DNA of 23,217 bases, taken from Azolla pinnata (taxonomy: Eukaryota; Streptophyta; Polypodiopsida; Salviniales; Salviniaceae). The stretch covers positions 34,366 through 57,582 of the forward strand of contig JBBBWG010010778.1 of NCBI GenBank assembly GCA_037176905.1, given 5' to 3'. Positions within the stretch are counted from its first letter, which is position 1; every line of letters begins with the position of its first letter. Positions 22,658 to 23,217 of this stretch are shown one piece after another. Under the pieces are notes generated by a model. It did no database searches. It saw only the letters and a list, made by a program, of their open reading frames with translations, and was not told where the DNA came from. The translations under genes were made by a program, and so were the position numbers.

Positions 22658-22850
22658 CATTGTCTCAAATCGAAAGCAGAGAAGCAGCTGTTTCAAAACA
22701 TCAGTTTGCTTTATTTTTTCTTTAACCTGCGTGAACAATCAGGCGACACACGCATGCACCGTAAGTTAAAAACAAGGAGCGTCGAACTGCGCGGAGCATT
22801 GCGATGCTCTGCTCTGGCGCAATGCGCACGACTCCGAGAACATGGCTCTG

Positions 22851-22966
22851 TTGCCATTTGCCAATTGCCATTGCCATTGCCATTGCCATTGCCATTGCCA
22901 TTGCCATTTGCCATTGCCATTTGCCATTGCCATTTGCCATTGCCATTTGCCATTGCCATTGCCATC
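22851..22966 (+). repeat. TTGCCA hexanucleotide minisatellite with TTTGCCA variants
   Basis: A run of about seven consecutive TTGCCA units is followed by alternating 13-base units (TTGCCAT plus TTGCCA). All six frames translate to low-complexity dipeptides such as Asn-Gly, Ile-Ala, Pro-Leu or Cys-His, and no gene context supports translation. Confidence 0.9.
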
Positions 22967-23170
22967 CCATCAGAGAAGCAGAACGGACGCAATCAGGCGC
23001 ACGATGACGAAGCAGCAGCGGGAAATCCCTTCGTTTCCTCCGATCCAAGTGTGTTGGAAATCGATGGGAAGGGGAGATCGAGGCGGCATTGATCGCAGGC
23101 AGGCGAAAGGCGGGTGTGTGTGGGGGAGGGGGGTGCAGAGCGAGAAAGGTCAAAACCATTAAAGCGCGTT

Positions 23171-23217
23171 CAACTAACCTTCTTCTTCTTCAGCTTCAAG
23201 TTCACAGCTTCAGCTTC
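23171..23217 (+). other. Possible intron 3' end and exon start of a gene to the right
   Basis: CTAAC (23174-23178), a TTCTTCTTCTT tract and AG at 23192-23193 form a good plant branch point and acceptor. An exon would start at 23194. On the - strand the same bases read AAGAAG|GTTAGT, a fair donor after Lys-rich codons, so strand is uncertain. Confidence 0.25.

Noticed and set aside
22706-23092. Frames across the TTGCCA array encoding Pro-Leu, Ile-Ala or Asn-Gly repeats
   Set aside because: All frames through a hexanucleotide array are open for trivial reasons. There is no start context, conservation or flanking domain.

Overview
This is nuclear DNA of a land plant. The genes are split by many GT-AG introns, most of 70-250 bases. 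Exons encode a plant-type full-size ABCG (PDR) transporter, and non-coding DNA is rich in microsatellites. The second gene resembles a centriole/basal-body protein (CEP162-like). If that is right, the plant probably makes flagellate sperm (bryophyte, lycophyte, fern, cycad or Ginkgo). The compact introns fit a bryophyte or lycophyte better than a fern or gymnosperm. The lineage is an inference and the species cannot be read from the window.

Layout. (1) Bases 1-6647, + strand: the 3' nineteen exons (1,246 codons plus stop) of a PDR-type ABCG transporter. The first part of NBD1, with its Walker A, lies upstream of the window. Exon phases close perfectly and the frame ends at a TGA at 6645-6647. 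(2) 6648-9040: purine-rich 3' UTR and intergenic DNA between two convergent genes, with GAA and CATA-type microsatellites. (3) 9041-20256, - strand: an apparently complete 18-exon gene for an 856-residue coiled-coil protein. It runs from an ATG in a CCATGG context in a 36-base first exon to a TGA-terminated last exon, and all phases agree. One intron appears to use a GC donor. Its larger introns hold small duplications, a 52-base near-perfect hairpin and a diverged pair of exon-like repeats. (4) 20257-23217: the upstream flank of the coiled-coil gene, with a tandem duplication and a possible TATA box. It is followed by about 1.5 kb with nothing recognisable, then GC-richer DNA with a (CT)n tract, a TTGCCA array and, at the right edge, a possible splice site of a further gene.

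The two genes show no functional link: one is a membrane exporter, the other a probable cytoskeletal/ciliary protein. They are convergent neighbours, not a cluster. I see no bacterial-type operon, CRISPR array, virus or intact transposon. The most interesting content is the probable ciliary gene, its GC-AG intron, its cysteine-containing insert, and the exon-like duplication in its largest intron.
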